Assembly (NCBI GenBank): GCA_028826165.1
Contig: JAPDFW010000055.1
Coordinates: 389,501 to 453,500 of the forward strand
DNA length: 64,000 nt
Direction: 5' to 3'
Source of the DNA: Anaeramoeba ignava
Taxonomy: Eukaryota > Metamonada > Anaeramoebidae
In this document: positions 12,664-22,988 of the stretch, in pieces
Layout: every line of letters starts with the position of its first letter
Numbering within the stretch: the stretch's first letter is position 1
Notes under the pieces: generated by a model
What the model was told of the DNA's origin: nothing
The model's database searches: none
What the model saw: only the letters and a program-made list of their open reading frames with translations
Position numbers and translations under genes: made by a program

Positions 12664-13009
12664 TTTTAATAAAAGATCAAAATAAAAATAATTTTATTTT
12701 GTAAATTTAAGAAAAGCTGTAATTTTTTTCTTCAGAAAGAAAACCTTTTTAAAAATTTTTAAAATTTAAATTTTTAAAAAAAGAAAATAAAAAGAAAAAT
12801 AAAAATGAAGTTTTTCGTTTTTAATTTTTGCTTTTTAATTTTGACTAATTTCAAGATTAAATTGACTAATTATTTTTATTTTTATTTTTAAAATTTATTT
12901 ATTTTTCGTTTTAATTTTTGCTTTTTATTTTGATCAAAGACTAAAAAATTAATTATTTTATTTAATAAAAGAAAAAATAAAAAAATTTTTTTTTTTTCTC
13001 TTTTAAAAT
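12664..13009. other. Intergenic region, RalGAP-beta to TPLATE
   Basis: About 350 bp of A/T homopolymers and short AAATAAAA words between the possible RalGAP-beta start and the TPLATE stop. A weak AAAAATGAAG at about 12803-12812 resembles the start-proximal element seen at other genes. No gene was seen. Confidence 0.6.
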
Positions 13010-16000
13010 TTAATTTTCTTTTAAATCAAGTGAATTATTTGAAATGAATGCGATCCAATTTTTCTTAGTTTGATTAATAGCATTTAAAACAAATTCATTA
13101 TTTGTTCTAAATTCAAAACGATAAATAAAATCTTCAATAAAAATTTCAGTAACAGTAAAAGCAAGATGGTCATTAAACCAAGTTTTAGAAGAAAAAGCGA
13201 ATTGGTTGTGATTAGGGATTTGCAGATTAAAGATGAGAGAGAAAGGTTTTGATTGGATAAATTGGAGTAGATTTTCTGTGGTTATTTTAGAATTAACAAG
13301 AATTGAATCAATAAATAAATGAAATTTTAAGGAATTCCAAACAGAATTGAAAATCTCAGGTAAATAAGGCGAAGGACCAAGGAAGTCATTTAAGGGGAGA
13401 TGATAAGGTGCGAAAGAAACAATTTGGCTTGGATGTTGCTTGATCTTGATTGTATTTTGCTGTTGATTTTGCATGAGAAGTTGGAAATAAAAAGTGTTAA
13501 AATCAAGTTGGAAAATAATAAAAGGAACAGTTGAATATTTGACTTGGAAAGGTTGTAGCTGGTTAAGATTGATAATAAGACTCTTCTGGTCATTGTTTAT
13601 TGGAGATAGTTGTCCGCTGATGTGGATCTGAAGGATAAAGTTTTCTAAAACTTGGTCTGTCATGTTTGTAATCTTGAGATTAAGATCGATACGCTTATTA
13701 TGCTTGTTGATAAAGTGATTGACTTCAAGTCGAACTGGATCGCTTGAACCACTGCATAATTGGAACTCCTTGGTTTGTATTGTTGACAAATTCATTTGTA
13801 TTTCCAATGATTGCGCGCTTTCCTGTTGATTTACAAGTTGAGTATTTTCCTCATTTTTTTGGGTTATGAAATTCTTGAAATTCAATGATTCATAAATTTT
13901 GGATTCTTCAGTTGTAATTGCTCGAAAGAAAAAGAAATTGAATTCCTCATCAATTTTGTTGATTTTGCCTTGCTTTGTTTCCTCGATTCGCGGGAATTCC
14001 GCAACTGATTTAATTTTGGTTTTTTTTGTAATTGATTTTTTATTTTGGGTTTCGTTTTTCTTTTTTAAATTGGCTACTTGTGTTTGAATGTGTTTTAAAA
14101 CAAACATTGAATGTTCAATTTCGAAAATTTCAAGATTCTTTTCGAGGCTTTTGAACTCTATGAGAATGGCCTCAATTTCCTGAAGTAGATCCTCGAATCT
14201 TTGTGAAAGAATCATGACACATTGAAATAAAAGAAAATAATTTGGATTTTCAAAAGAATCAATTATTTTTTCTGGTTTTGCATTTTCGCCAAGAAATCCT
14301 GTGCGTGCTTGCTTTGCCATCAATTCTTTCTGTTTCCATTTTAGATCTGTTGCTAATAATCTTCGTTGAATCAAGTGCAAAACAAATTTTGAGTTTGTTT
14401 GGTCGTTTGAATTTTTTTTGCTTTTTTTATTTGCATTTTTGGATTGTTTTTCATTTTCATTTTCATTTTCATCTTCTTCTCCATTCTTCTTGGCAATTTC
14501 CTTATTCGATTCCCCCAATTTTTTCTTTGTATTTGAATTTCGGATAAAATTTGATAGTAAATAAAGAATATGTATTTTGATCCCATCATTTGGAATATTT
14601 GGATACAAATCAATAATTTTCTTCATGATTTTATCGCTTTTAATTGTTAATATTTGGGGAAGATCGAGTTCTTCAATTGATAAAAACACATGATAACATA
14701 ATCTTAATAAAGAATCTTGAGCACTAGTTCTTCCTGAACAATCCCATATTAAAATTGACAAAAAAGAGTCGAGTAAATCGATCGAAACAATCAATTCAAT
14801 TGTGAAAATTTCATGAACTGAATCTTCCTTGTTTTCCTCCCAAACATCAGGATTCAGATCAAGAAGATCCTCATCTTGATTTGATTTTTCCTTTTCAATA
14901 TTTTTTTTGCTTTGATTTTTCTTTTCTTTTTCTGTTCGTTGATAAATAAGATATTTTGGTTGATTTAACCGATCAATCATGCATTTCATCAGTGAGAAAA
15001 CAAATTCTTCTCGAAATGTATGTTTTGATTCTGTGAGTAAATAACGAATATTTGGATCGCGAATTAATTTTTTAATTGGTGTTCTTCTTTTGATATTTCG
15101 GAAGTAATCTTCAATTTGAAATGTTGATACTGTTTGTTTTAAAACTCCTGTGAATATTCTGACTAAGGTAAATATTCTTGATTCTCTTTCTGTTTAAATT
15201 TTAATTTTTAAATTCAAAATGAATTTTGAAATGAATTTTGAAATGAATTTTGAAATGAATTTTAATTTTAACCTTCAAGTTGAATAATAAATGGAAATAA
15301 TCGTTCCATAAATGATAATTGTTTGGTTTCTTTCAATAATGGAAGAACCTTGATAATTTTAGAGACTATTAAAGTGTTATTATATTGTGAATCTTCTCTT
15401 TCAAGTAATTCTAAATATTTCTTTTATATTTTTTGAAAATTAATAATTTTGAATTGCTAAAAAAAAAATAAATAAAAATATCTTCAAATACTTCAATCAC
15501 TTTCTTGATCCAATCTTGTTTGATTTTTTGAGTGTCTAAAACTGCTAAATGAAGAATTGATTGACAAATTTCGAAAATTAACTGATCATTAAAACAATTC
15601 AAAGCTGGAAAAAAATAAACATAAACTAAATCTTCAATATCTTTTTGGATCAAATAAGATTTTGCTTGAGAATCATGATTTTGATTTTCTTTGAGAAATG
15701 GATCATCAGATGGTAAAAAAACACGTGAAATTGAAAGAGTTAAAGGGAGAACACAAAGATATTTTTGATTGCTGTTCAAACAAGAAAAACGTTTTGAAAA
15801 TTCAGAAAAATTAATCAATATTTTTTTGGAAAGATATTCTGCAATTTTTAGATGATTTGTGTAATTTTCATCTTGATTTTTTAAAGGTGTATCAGTGATA
15901 TTATATGAATAATTATAAAACACTTCACAAAAAATAGTTCTAATAAAATTGAATCCAGAAATTGAAACACGATCTCTATCATCGAGTATTAAATAAAGAA

Positions 16001-16282
16001 TCTGTCGAATAATTTTTTTGATAAATATTCTATCAATTCCTGAAACTTTTCTTAAGTTAAAAATTATTAAATTTCCAATTGTATCAACCATTGATTTTAA
16101 AACATATTCATGATCATTTTTTTGTAAAATGAAGAAAAATTTGTCTTGATATTTTGTGAAAAAATCATTTAAAATTGAAGTTGGAATATAATTTAAGCAT
16201 CTGATTGCTGATATAATTATTTCATAATCTCCTGAATGAAGATCTCTGAGTATTGTTGGAATTATGCTTATCCTATAAGATT

Positions 16283-16315
<33 letters not shown>

Positions 16316-16946
16316 ATAAATAATTTAATAAATAAATTAATAAATAAATTAATAAATAAATTAATTAATAATTTAATAAATAAATAAATAATTTAATAAA
16401 TAATTTAATAAATAATTTAATAAATAATTTAATAAATAATTTAATAAATAATTTAATAAATAATTTAATAAATAATTTAATAAATAATTTAATAAATAAA
16501 TAAATAAATAAATTAATAAATAAATAAATAAATTAATAAATAAATAAATAATTAATAAATTAATAAATAAATTAATAAATAATTTAATAAATAAATTAAT
16601 AAATAAATAAATAAATAATTTAATAAATAATTTAATAAATAATTTAATAAATAATTTAATAATTTTAGAGTGTTTGTGAATCAAATGGTCAAAGAATCAC
16701 AAACCATTCTTGGTCATATTTAATCTTTGAAAAGCCACTAATATGTTTTAAAATTTGATAAGCTAAAATTTTAACAATTCTATGAGTATCCTCATTCAAT
16801 AAACAATTTCCAATAACTAATCCAAAAAATTGAGAAATATCTTTTCCTTCTGAACAATCTTGAAGTAATTTTGTTAATGAATTTAATTGTTTTGAAGTAT
16901 CTTTACTTGATAACTCTTCTTTTAAACCTAATTCTATAACTTCCAT
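13010..16946 (-). CDS. TPLATE subunit of the TSET/TPLATE endocytic adaptor complex, 1,116 residues
   Basis: Beta-like large subunit of TSET/TPLATE, an ancient relative of AP and COPI coats acting at the plasma membrane in clathrin-mediated endocytosis (known from plants and Dictyostelium). Exons 16946-16705, 16272-15492, 15420-15273 and 15189-13010 total 3,351 nt, closing in phase; Arabidopsis TPLATE is about 1,180 residues. Residues 1-640 are an adaptin-like solenoid: the start has DCSEGKDISQFFGLVIGN, and near residue 538 comes WDCSGRTSAQDSLLRL, matching plant TPLATE WDCDGRT. A charged insert follows (EENENENEKQ). The appendage (about 870-1,100) has LCSGSSDPVRLEVNHF, IDLNLKITNMT, PYHLPLNDFLGPS and FAFSSKTWFND, each with a clear counterpart in plant TPLATE. 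No SH3 domain. The transposon lies 111 bp upstream of the start. Confidence 0.87.
16276..16670. repeat. AATAAATAATTT array, intron 1 of TPLATE
   Basis: About 395 bp of AATAAATAATTTAATAAATAA words between TPLATE exons 1 and 2. One strand stays open as an Ile/Leu/Asn/Tyr polymer, which I treat as an artefact of the 4-bp and 12-bp periodicities. Confidence 0.85.
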
Positions 16947-17057
16947 TTGTTAAATTTTATAAAAAGAAAAAAATGAAAAATGAAAAAACATTTTTTTAAT
17001 TTATTTTTCTTTTTATAAAATTAATTGAAAAATTTTTTCCGTTTAAAAAAAAAAGTA

Positions 17058-17082
17058 CTGTCTTTTTTATACATAACGACAA
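17058..17082 (+). repeat. Left terminal inverted repeat of the pogo-like element
   Basis: Starts CTGTCTTTTTT and runs through ATACATAACGACAA; it matches the right end with one mismatch. A related direct copy, CATACATTACGACAAAA, follows at about 17086. Confidence 0.88.
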
Positions 17083-17369
17083 TTCATACATTACGACAAA
17101 AATCAATAAAAAATTAATTAAAACAAACAAAAAATTTTTATAAAGATTTTTTTCTTGTTTATTTTTTTTTAATCAATCATAACGACGATCGATTTAAAAA
17201 TTAAAATAAGAAAGAGATCTCTGGGCCTCGTTGTTTCATATGTAGAGGTCAAATTTTCTCACTCGTTAAGACACTTTTTTTATTAATCGTCATTTGATAA
17301 AATTATGACTCATGATTATTAAAAATGATTTGTGTTGGCCTCAATTATTTCCTCATAAATTTGATCAAT

Positions 17370-19103
17370 TTATATTTGAAAAATTCCATTATCCAAAACA
17401 ATCTCTTCCCATTGATGTTTTTGGTGATTGGGAATGATAAAAAGTTGTTCATAGGTCTTTTTAATAAGAGGAAATAGTTCTTGGTTATCTTCTCCATTTG
17501 GTTCAGTATTCTCCTCATAGCCAAACTTATTCTGGGTTATTTCAATACTAGAATCTTTCTCAAATCCAATCTTAGGAGGAATTTGTGTAAGTGTTAATTT
17601 TCTTTTTAGAATTGAACGAATAATTTTTCTCTTCAACAAAATTTTCTTGCTTCTTTGGTTTTTTGAATTGTTGGTTTTTTTGCAATCAAATGATTCCTTT
17701 TTGGGACTTCTTCAAAAGTGGGTTTGTGGAATTTCATCAGAATTTACTATTTCCATTTCCAAATTAAGTTTAGTTGGAACAGATTCATTTTTTTCTTCTA
17801 TTTTTTCTTTGTTTAAATTCTCTTTTTCAGTTGCTTCTATCTTTTTCACAGAATGTGTTTCAATAAAATCCATCACTGACTTTTCATCAAAAGAATCTAA
17901 ATTATCATGAATGATTCCTGTTTTGCGAAAAGCTCTTGCAAATAAATGTGCTTCAATTTTATTCCAAGCAGAAAAACATGCTTTTGTCACTTTTAATCTT
18001 TTTATTCTTAATGAATCTTCTGATAGAATTTCTTCCTCTAATTCATCTTGATATTTGAATTTAAATTGCCTAAAAATCATCTTGTCTAAAGGTTGAAGTT
18101 GCCCAGTTAAATGAGGAGGAATGAAAAAAACCTCTACTTGATTTTTAAAAGCAAAAATCAATAAAAGTTTTATCTTCATGAACTTTAAAATGATCAAGAA
18201 AAAAGAGCACATGGAGTGGGAGTGTTAGGTAAAAATACTTCTTTGAACCATTTCATTAGAACTGTCCTTGTCATCCATGACTTACTATTGGCAAAAAAGG
18301 TACAATTTCCTTTAAGATTTGTATTGCTGATATCCTGCTTAATCCATTTAATAACTCTAGAACCTCCTTTCAAAATGAAAGTTAGTGGAAGATGTTTCCC
18401 ATCTGCTCCAATGCATCCCACTACTGTGCATCCTTCTTTGGGATTTCCTTTAGATTTAATTTGGGCTTGCTTTTTTCCCTTTTCTGATACAGTCTTTTTA
18501 ATCTCAGGTTCGAAAACAATATGAGTTTCATCCATATTAAATACTTGAGAATGGGAATATCTTGCTTCCAAATCTTTAGTCATTTCTAGAAATTCTTCCA
18601 CTTCTTTTTCCCATCAAAATCATCAGGAAAATTTCATGAATGCATGCTTGTCTTAATGTTAAATTATTTCTCTTCATAAATCGATAAATCCAACTTGAAT
18701 TGATAGACTTTTTCGAGATGAGAAAAAGAGATTTAGCTAACTTCCCAATTTGCTTTGGTGTAATTGATTCTCCAGCAGAAATATCATCTCGTATTAATTC
18801 TAATAATTGATTCTCATCATCTTCTTTCAAAATTCTTTTATTTTTTATATTTGCTTCTACTCTTCCATCTTTTGTATTTTCATTCATGGGCTTCTCTCTT
18901 TTCCATCTCCAGTAACGAGTTGATAATGCTGAGCGGGAAATATTATATTTTTTGGCATAATATGTAATACTTCCCCTTTTCTTTTCTTCTACTTTCTCAA
19001 AAATTTTTTTCCAAGGAATATCAACATAATTACGTCTTTTCGATTTTACTTTTGGAGTCTTCTTTGGATTCTTGTTTGAATTCTTTTTGCATCTGGCCAT
19101 CAC
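17370..19103 (-). pseudogene. Transposase of the pogo-like element, several frameshifts and a stop
   Basis: The DDE/DDD transposase is read in pieces. The N-terminus is Lys/Arg-rich with a Psq/CENP-B-type helix-turn-helix (ITYYAKKYNISRSALSTRYW, then SINSSWIYRFMKRNNLTLRQA). The catalytic part has the first Asp in VFNMDETHI, the second in a frameshifted LLDHFKVHED, and the third in GQLQPLDKMIFRQFK. Reading it through requires single-base changes in homopolymers near 18626, 18608, 18197 and 18158, and there is an in-frame TGA at 17714-17712. The C-terminal tail is K/E-rich and poorly conserved. The element therefore appears immobile on its own, unless the lesions are sequencing errors. Confidence 0.85.
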
Positions 19104-19465
19104 AACAAAAAAACAAAAAGTTATGAAAAAAAAATGAAATTTGAAAAAAAAATGAAATCTTAAAACTCAAAAAAAAACTTGAAAAGTTGGAAAAAAATAA
19201 CCCTTGTTGCTTTTTAAATTAAAAAATAGAATTGAAATATTCATAAGAGGATTTGTTCATCTTTAAAAAGAAGAAGTGTCTTTATGTAAGTCAAAAAATC
19301 GAACAACAAAGAAAAAAAAATGAAAAAAAAGCATCATTTAATAATGGAGGAATAAAGGAAGGAAAAAAAAAATAAAATAAATTTTATTATTAAAAAATGA
19401 AATCTCAAATGATAGATTTTTTTAACGGTTTTTCTTTTATGATTAAAACGCGAATTTTTTCGCTT

Positions 19466-19490
19466 TTGTCGTTATGTATGAAAAAGACAG
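19466..19490 (-). repeat. Right terminal inverted repeat of the pogo-like element
   Basis: Reads TTGTCGTTATGTATG then AAAAAGACAG on the + strand, the complement of the left repeat apart from one base, and is followed by TA. Confidence 0.88.
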
Positions 19491-19524
19491 TATTTCTTTT
19501 CTTCCTTTTTTTTTGTTTTGAATT

Positions 19525-22500
19525 TTAATTTGAAAAATTTGAATCAACTTGATCTAGTTTTATTTCTGGTCGAATTGATAAATTTCTATGAAAAGTTTTT
19601 AAATTTGATTGATTATTTGATTGAGTTGAAAAACTAAATTTAATTTAATTTAATTTAATTTAATTTAATTTTAAAAAAAAATATTTGGTTCATTAAAATA
19701 ATTTTCTTGTTTAAGTTTTTTAAAATTAAAATCACATACTTTCCTGAAGACATTAATGTCAGTAAATTTGCAAGTGTATGTGATGATGAAATTATATTTA
19801 GATTTCGAGAATGAAGAATCTTTTGTTTTTTTGTTTTTAAAAAAATCAATTTGAAATATTTTTTTGTTAAAAAAAAATCCAAATCCAAAACAAATTAAAT
19901 AAATAGATAATTTTTGAATTATACTTGTTCAATGTTTTTGTTAAGAAATTTAACACCTATTAAGAATTTTTCTTTTGTTTTTCCTTTTAAAAATAAAGGA
20001 TATCTTTTTTTTTTTTTTAATTAAAATTTTTTAAATTTAAGATTAAAATTTTTTAATTTTAAAAAGATTTTTTTCGTACTCAACTCCTCTTTCTGAAACA
20101 TCATCTTGAATTGATGATCTTGAACCTTGAAAAATGATTTTATAACGAAGAGGTAACTTTGGAATTGATTATTATTTTTCAATCCAAATCAATTAAATAT
20201 CAATTCAAATTAAATATAAATTAAATATCAATTAAATTAAATATCAATTAAATATAAATTAAATATAAATTAAATTAAATATCAATTAAATATTAATTAA
20301 ATATCAATCAAATATCAATTAAATTAAATATAAATTAAATATTGATTAAATTATAAATTAAATATTAAATATCAATTAAATATCAATTCAAATTAAATAT
20401 CAAATATTAAATATTAATTAATTATAAATTAAATATCAATTAAATATAAATTAAATATCAAATAAATTAAATTCAATTATTCTAAAAATATACTTCTAAA
20501 TATTTAGATAAAAATAATAAAAGTAAAGCAACATAACCAAATCCTGTAGAAACCATCTCCTCATCATAAGATTCATAACTAGAATTTGGTAATTTAACTC
20601 CTGCAATTGATAATCCAACTTGACCAGATATTTCTTTTATCGGAAAAATAGAACGTAAATCTTGAAGAATATATTCTTTTCTTGCAACAATACTTGATAT
20701 TATTGTTACTCTTTCAGAACTAATTGAATTAAATTAAATTGATTTGAATTGAATTGAATTAAATATTTGAATTGAATTGAATTAAATTGAATTAAATTGA
20801 ATTGAATTGAATTAAATTGAATTGAATTGAATTAAATTGAATTAAATATTTGAATTGAATTGAATTAAATTGAATTAAATATTTGAATTGAATTGAATTA
20901 AATTGAATTGAATTGAATTAAATTGAATTAAATTAAATTTAAATTGAATTGAATTGAATTGAATTAAATTGAATTGAATTGAATTAAATTGAATTGAATT
21001 GGAATTCAAATTAAATTAATTTGAATTAAATATTTGAATTGAATTGAATTGAATTAAATTTAAATTATTGAATTAAATTGAATTAAATTAAAATTGAATT
21101 GAATTGAATTAAATATTTGAATTGAATTGAATTAAATTGAATTAAATTGAATTGAATTAAATTGAATTAAATTGAATTGAATTGAATTGAATTGAATTGA
21201 ATTGAATTAAATTGAATTGAATTGAATTGAATTGAATTTGAATTAAATTGAATTAAATTGATTTGAATTGAATTAAATTGAATTGAATTAAATTGAATTG
21301 AATTGAATTGAATTAAATTGAATTGAATTAAATTGAATTAAATTGAATTGAATTGAATTAAATATTTGAATTGAATTGAATTAAATATTTGAATTGGATT
21401 TGAATTAAATATTTGAATTGAATTGAAAAGTCTTTCTTTACTTGATTTGATTTAATTCTTCTTTTTCATGAAATAAATTTTCTCTTCCTCTTTTAAGATT
21501 GGAAATATTCTCAAATAGTTTTTCAGCTCTGGGTTGAATTTTATCTTTTCTTTCCATAATTTTCTTTTTCTCTTCAAAAATTTACAAAAAAATTCAATCA
21601 AAAAAAAAAAATAAACAATCTCATTTCTTTATAAAATTACCTTCTAGATATTTTTTTTTCTTAAAAATATAAATTGATTTTGATTTTCGGATTTTCAATA
21701 ATTTCTCAGTAAGAGTATTAAATTGATCACTAAATTCATTTGTTTCTGATATTTTATTTCCAAGTTCTTGTTTCAACGAACGAGTTTCTTTTTTTAATAA
21801 AGAAAAAGAATGATAAGTTTGAAGATACCTAACAATTTTTTTTCCCAAATTTTTTGGTTTTTTTAAAAGATAAAAAAATAAGTTTAAGACATAAATATTG
21901 CTTGTAATAATTTAAAGAAAAAAAATTCACTTTGTAATTTGAGGTATTCTTGATTCAATTTGTGATTTTTCATTTGCTTTCAATTTTTGAGAAATAGGTG
22001 AACTTTTCTCAAGCTTTATAAAGAAAAAATGAATAATAATTAACAAGTCAGTATTAGATTTTTGAAAAGTATTTTTTGTGTTGATTGCAAATCATAAAGT
22101 GGTTTTGATTACAATTTCATGTGCATTTTTAGAAAGAACATAAAATCCATCTTGAAATTGAAAAATTAATGTGTTTCGAGGAAATTCAACTTGAAACTCA
22201 GAAAACTAAATTTAAAGTTTTCGTTCGAATAAATATTTTCTTCTCCTTTTTTTATATTCATTTATTTGATTATTTCCTTACTTTATTGCATAAAAAATGC
22301 AAATAATTCAATTTAACCTTTTGTTCAAAAATACATTCTTTTTCTGCATAAATTTCAAATTTAATTTCATATAAATCCTTTTCAATTTTTGGTGTATTTT
22401 CAAGAGGAAGCCATGAAGGATTCTGATATAAATATAGAGTGATGTTTTTATGTGTTCAAAAGTGAAATAATTGAGATTAATGAAAAAATCAAAATTAAAA

Positions 22501-22853
22501 CAATTTTGTTTTTAATTTTTTCTTTTCAAATTTTCTTTCAATTTTCCTTTAAATTTTCTTTTTAAATTTTGTTTTAAATTTCTTTTGATTTTTTACTTCT
22601 GTTAAAAATAACTTCTCACTTTTATAAACTATTTCTTGATTTTTTGGATCTAAATTTAAATAAATTTTTTATTAAATTCGAAAATTTTTTTTTTTTGAAT
22701 TTAAATTTGAATTTGAATTTGAATTTGAATTTGAATTTTTTCACCTTTAATTATATAATAAATTAATGTTGGATTTTTAAATTGATTTGTTTCTAATTGA
22801 ATATTTCTTGCAATAATTTTATGTAAAAAAGAAAAAGAATGAGGAAAAAACAT
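19525..22853 (-). CDS. UVRAG/VPS38 homologue, class III PI3-kinase complex II subunit, 455 residues, 12 exons
   Basis: Endosomal partner of Beclin/ATG6 in the VPS34 PI3-kinase complex II. Exons: 22853-22745, 22649-22597, 22422-22282, 22205-22113, 22013-21931, 21828-21641, 21571-21442, 20719-20494, 20156-20080, 20003-19925, 19819-19740, 19633-19525; total 1,368 nt, in phase throughout. The N-terminal C2-like region begins FSFLHKIIARNIQL and contains LFLTENPSWLPLENTP. A coiled coil follows (HSFSLLKKETRSLKQELGNK to ENLFHEKEELNQ). The BARA-like C-terminus has LQDLRSIFPIKEI, VKLPNSSYESYDEEMV, GFGYVALLLLFLSKYLELP, IFQGSRSSIQDDVSERGVEY, PLFLKGKTKEKF and GVKFLNKNIEQ, closely tracking human UVRAG. It is shorter than the human protein (699) because the long disordered tail is absent. 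Confidence 0.87.
20190..20480. repeat. AAATATCAATTAAAT array in a UVRAG intron
   Basis: About 290 bp of TAAATATCAATTAAATATAAATTAAAT words between the exons starting at 20719 and 20156. No exon-like content. Confidence 0.85.
20725..21430. repeat. GAATTGAATTAAATT array in a UVRAG intron
   Basis: About 700 bp of GAATT pentamer-based repeat with interspersed AAATATTTG, the largest intron of the UVRAG gene. Confidence 0.88.
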
Positions 22854-22861
22854 TTTTAAAA

Positions 22862-22905
22862 GAAAAAAAATGAAAATGAAAAAAATGAAAAAAAATGAAA
22901 AAAAA
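22862..22905 (-). promoter_or_regulatory. TTTTTCATTTTTT-type elements before UVRAG
   Basis: Four successive AAAATGAAAA words on the + strand (TTTTCATTTT in gene orientation), 10-50 bp upstream of the UVRAG ATG. Confidence 0.4.
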
Positions 22906-22988
22906 TTTTTTGTTCCACTTTTTCTTTTCAATTTATTAATTTTTTTTTTTTTTTAAATTCTTATTTACATTTTTAAATTGAAGAATTT

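Larger units (their letters stand above)
17058..19490. mobile_element. pogo/Tigger-like Tc1/mariner-superfamily DNA transposon with TIRs and TA target site
   Basis: A 2,433-bp element bounded by terminal inverted repeats of about 25 bp: left CTGTCTTTTT-T-ATACATAACGACAA from 17058, right its complement with C in place of the central T, ending at 19490. TA dinucleotides flank both ends (17056-17057 and 19491-19492), the target duplication typical of this superfamily. It sits between the TPLATE start and the UVRAG stop, 34 bp beyond the latter. Inside is one broken transposase on the minus strand. Base composition is less extreme than the surrounding AT-word DNA, consistent with a later arrival. 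Confidence 0.88.

Noticed and set aside
16276-16670. CRISPR-like or centromeric satellite array
   Set aside because: No unique spacers or constant repeat unit. It is bounded exactly by splice sites of TPLATE and is one of many such intronic arrays.
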